Shown here one piece after another: positions 63,389 to 64,000 of a DNA stretch of 64,000 nt. Position 1 is the stretch's first letter. Each line of letters begins with the position of its first letter. The DNA comes from JASHVB01 sp035523995 (lineage in GTDB: Bacteria > Pseudomonadota > Alphaproteobacteria > Acetobacterales > Acetobacteraceae). The DNA lies in assembly GCA_035523995.1 (NCBI GenBank), contig DATKPQ010000065.1, positions 62,001 through 126,000 on the forward strand. Reading direction: 5' to 3'. The notes under the pieces are model-generated. The model saw only the letters and a program-made list of their open reading frames with translations. It made no database searches and was not told the DNA's origin. The translations under genes were made by a program, and so were the position numbers.

Positions 63389-64000
63389 ATGATCATCGAC
63401 ATGCACACCCATGCCGGGCGTCCCAACCGCACCGGCCCGGTCGATCGTTCCGTTCTCGCCACCATGGCATCGGGCGGTGTTGCGGCTGCTGTGGTCTCCG
63501 CCATCGCCGACCTGCCGATGATCCGACGCAATCCCCAGACGAAGCGGCTGGAGAAGGTCCGCGATCCGGAACCCGGGGAATGCCTCGCCGCCGTGGAAGA
63601 CTATCTCGCCGGTTTTGAAGCGACCGGAGTCCGTATTGCGCGTGAACCGCACGAGATCCGCGCCGATGATCCGGGACTGGTGCTCGCGGTGGAAGGCTGT
63701 GATTTCCTGGAGGGCGATCTCGATCGGCTGAACACGTTGGTGGCACGTGGCGTGCGCAGCATCCAGCTCACTCATTATCTGGTCAACGAAACCGGCGACA
63801 TCCAGACAGCGCCACCGGTGCACGGTGGGCTGACCCGTTTCAGTGCCGAGGTGGTACGGCGTATGAACCAGCTCGGCATCATTGTGGATGTCGCGCATTG
63901 CTCCGAAGCGACGGTCAGAGGTATCGCCGCCATCACCGCGAAGCCAATCCTATGCTCACATGCCAACCTGAAAGAGCCAGGGCATCCCGACGGTGACCAT
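63389..64000 (+). CDS. membrane dipeptidase family M19 (3' end beyond window)
   Basis: Partial, 204 codons with no stop before the window end. It begins MIIDMHTHAGRPNRTG (HxH metal ligands), then LAVEGCDFLEGDLDRL (bridging Glu), GVRSIQLTHYLVNETGD, VDVAHCSEAT (His) and ILCSHANLKEPGHPD (His). This is the renal-dipeptidase zinc site in order. Full family members have ~330 residues, so ~40% is missing. It hydrolyses dipeptides, often with a D-residue, or acts as an amidohydrolase. The ribosome site is weak. It lies 170 bases after the EPS gene. Confidence 0.9.
   Translation, partial: MIIDMHTHAGRPNRTGPVDRSVLATMASGGVAAAVVSAIADLPMIRRNPQTKRLEKVRDPEPGECLAAVEDYLAGFEATGVRIAREPHEIRADDPGLVLAVEGCDFLEGDLDRLNTLVARGVRSIQLTHYLVNETGDIQTAPPVHGGLTRFSAEVVRRMNQLGIIVDVAHCSEATVRGIAAITAKPILCSHANLKEPGHPDGDH

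Overview
The window is GC-rich chromosomal DNA from an alphaproteobacterium, most likely an Acetobacteraceae/Rhodospirillales member. This is inferred from the GC-rich codon use, the mix of protein families (DUF6065, DUF2189, Tat-exported branched-chain-type binding proteins, PEP-CTERM proteins) and intergenic palindromic repeats of a kind common in that class. No rRNA or other taxonomic marker is present, so the placement is tentative. There are about 43 apparently intact protein genes, one tRNA (tRNA-Sec), one small SRP RNA, one clear sigma-54 promoter, two dispersed repeat families and at least seven decayed genes. No intact transposase, integrase, prophage or CRISPR array was seen.

Layout. 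0-13 kb: a DUF6065 protein, a TPR-sulfotransferase, a PEP-CTERM exoprotein behind a near-perfect sigma-54 promoter, a UvrD/PcrA helicase, a DUF2189 membrane protein, a Mug-type DNA glycosylase and a fused GT2-GT4 glycosyltransferase. 13-16.5 kb: a crotonase and an alpha/beta hydrolase, then a graveyard with fragments of a GntR regulator and a sugar-ABC ATPase, and a GxxExxY gene stopped by one nonsense codon. 16.6-24.6 kb: a compact minus-strand dipeptide/oligopeptide ABC operon (two tandem paralogous binding proteins, two permeases, two ATPases) ending in an isochorismatase-type hydrolase. 25-28.4 kb: a GH28-type protein, DUF2237 and a flavin-dependent acyl-CoA dehydrogenase-like enzyme. 28.5-36.4 kb: a 1162-residue LplT-PlsC-acyl-ACP synthetase fusion, a Rieske oxygenase, selA next to selC (tRNA-Sec), and an OmpA-family protein with a terminator.

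37-41 kb is a second accessory and decaying zone: a second PEP-CTERM protein, a 5'-truncated luciferase-like monooxygenase and a Xre-RES toxin-antitoxin pair in which both genes carry an in-frame stop. 41-44 kb: a catabolic group (Old Yellow Enzyme, AhpD-like, ACMSD-type amidohydrolase). 44-49.4 kb: envelope-type genes (diacylglycerol-kinase-like lipid kinase, LpxH-like phosphoesterase, GT4 transferase, an unrecognised KPHP-motif protein, a double retropepsin). 49.4-59.4 kb: a livH permease without livMGF, three Leu/Ile/Val-type binding proteins, an MBL-fold hydrolase, ffs, a DUF155-like protein and a ThDP enzyme. 59.5-64 kb: pdeM, a short-chain dehydrogenase, a TolC-like fragment, a PEP-CTERM-type EPS sugar transferase and an M19 dipeptidase cut by the window end.

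Functional themes: uptake and breakdown of peptides, amino acids and aromatic or polyfunctional acids; envelope and exopolysaccharide building linked to PEP-CTERM/exosortase sorting; and a selenocysteine insertion locus. The most unusual points are the sigma-54/PEP-CTERM link, the selA-selC pair, the doubly stopped RES-Xre module, and a mirror-armed intergenic repeat that supplies the last codons of the acyltransferase fusion.
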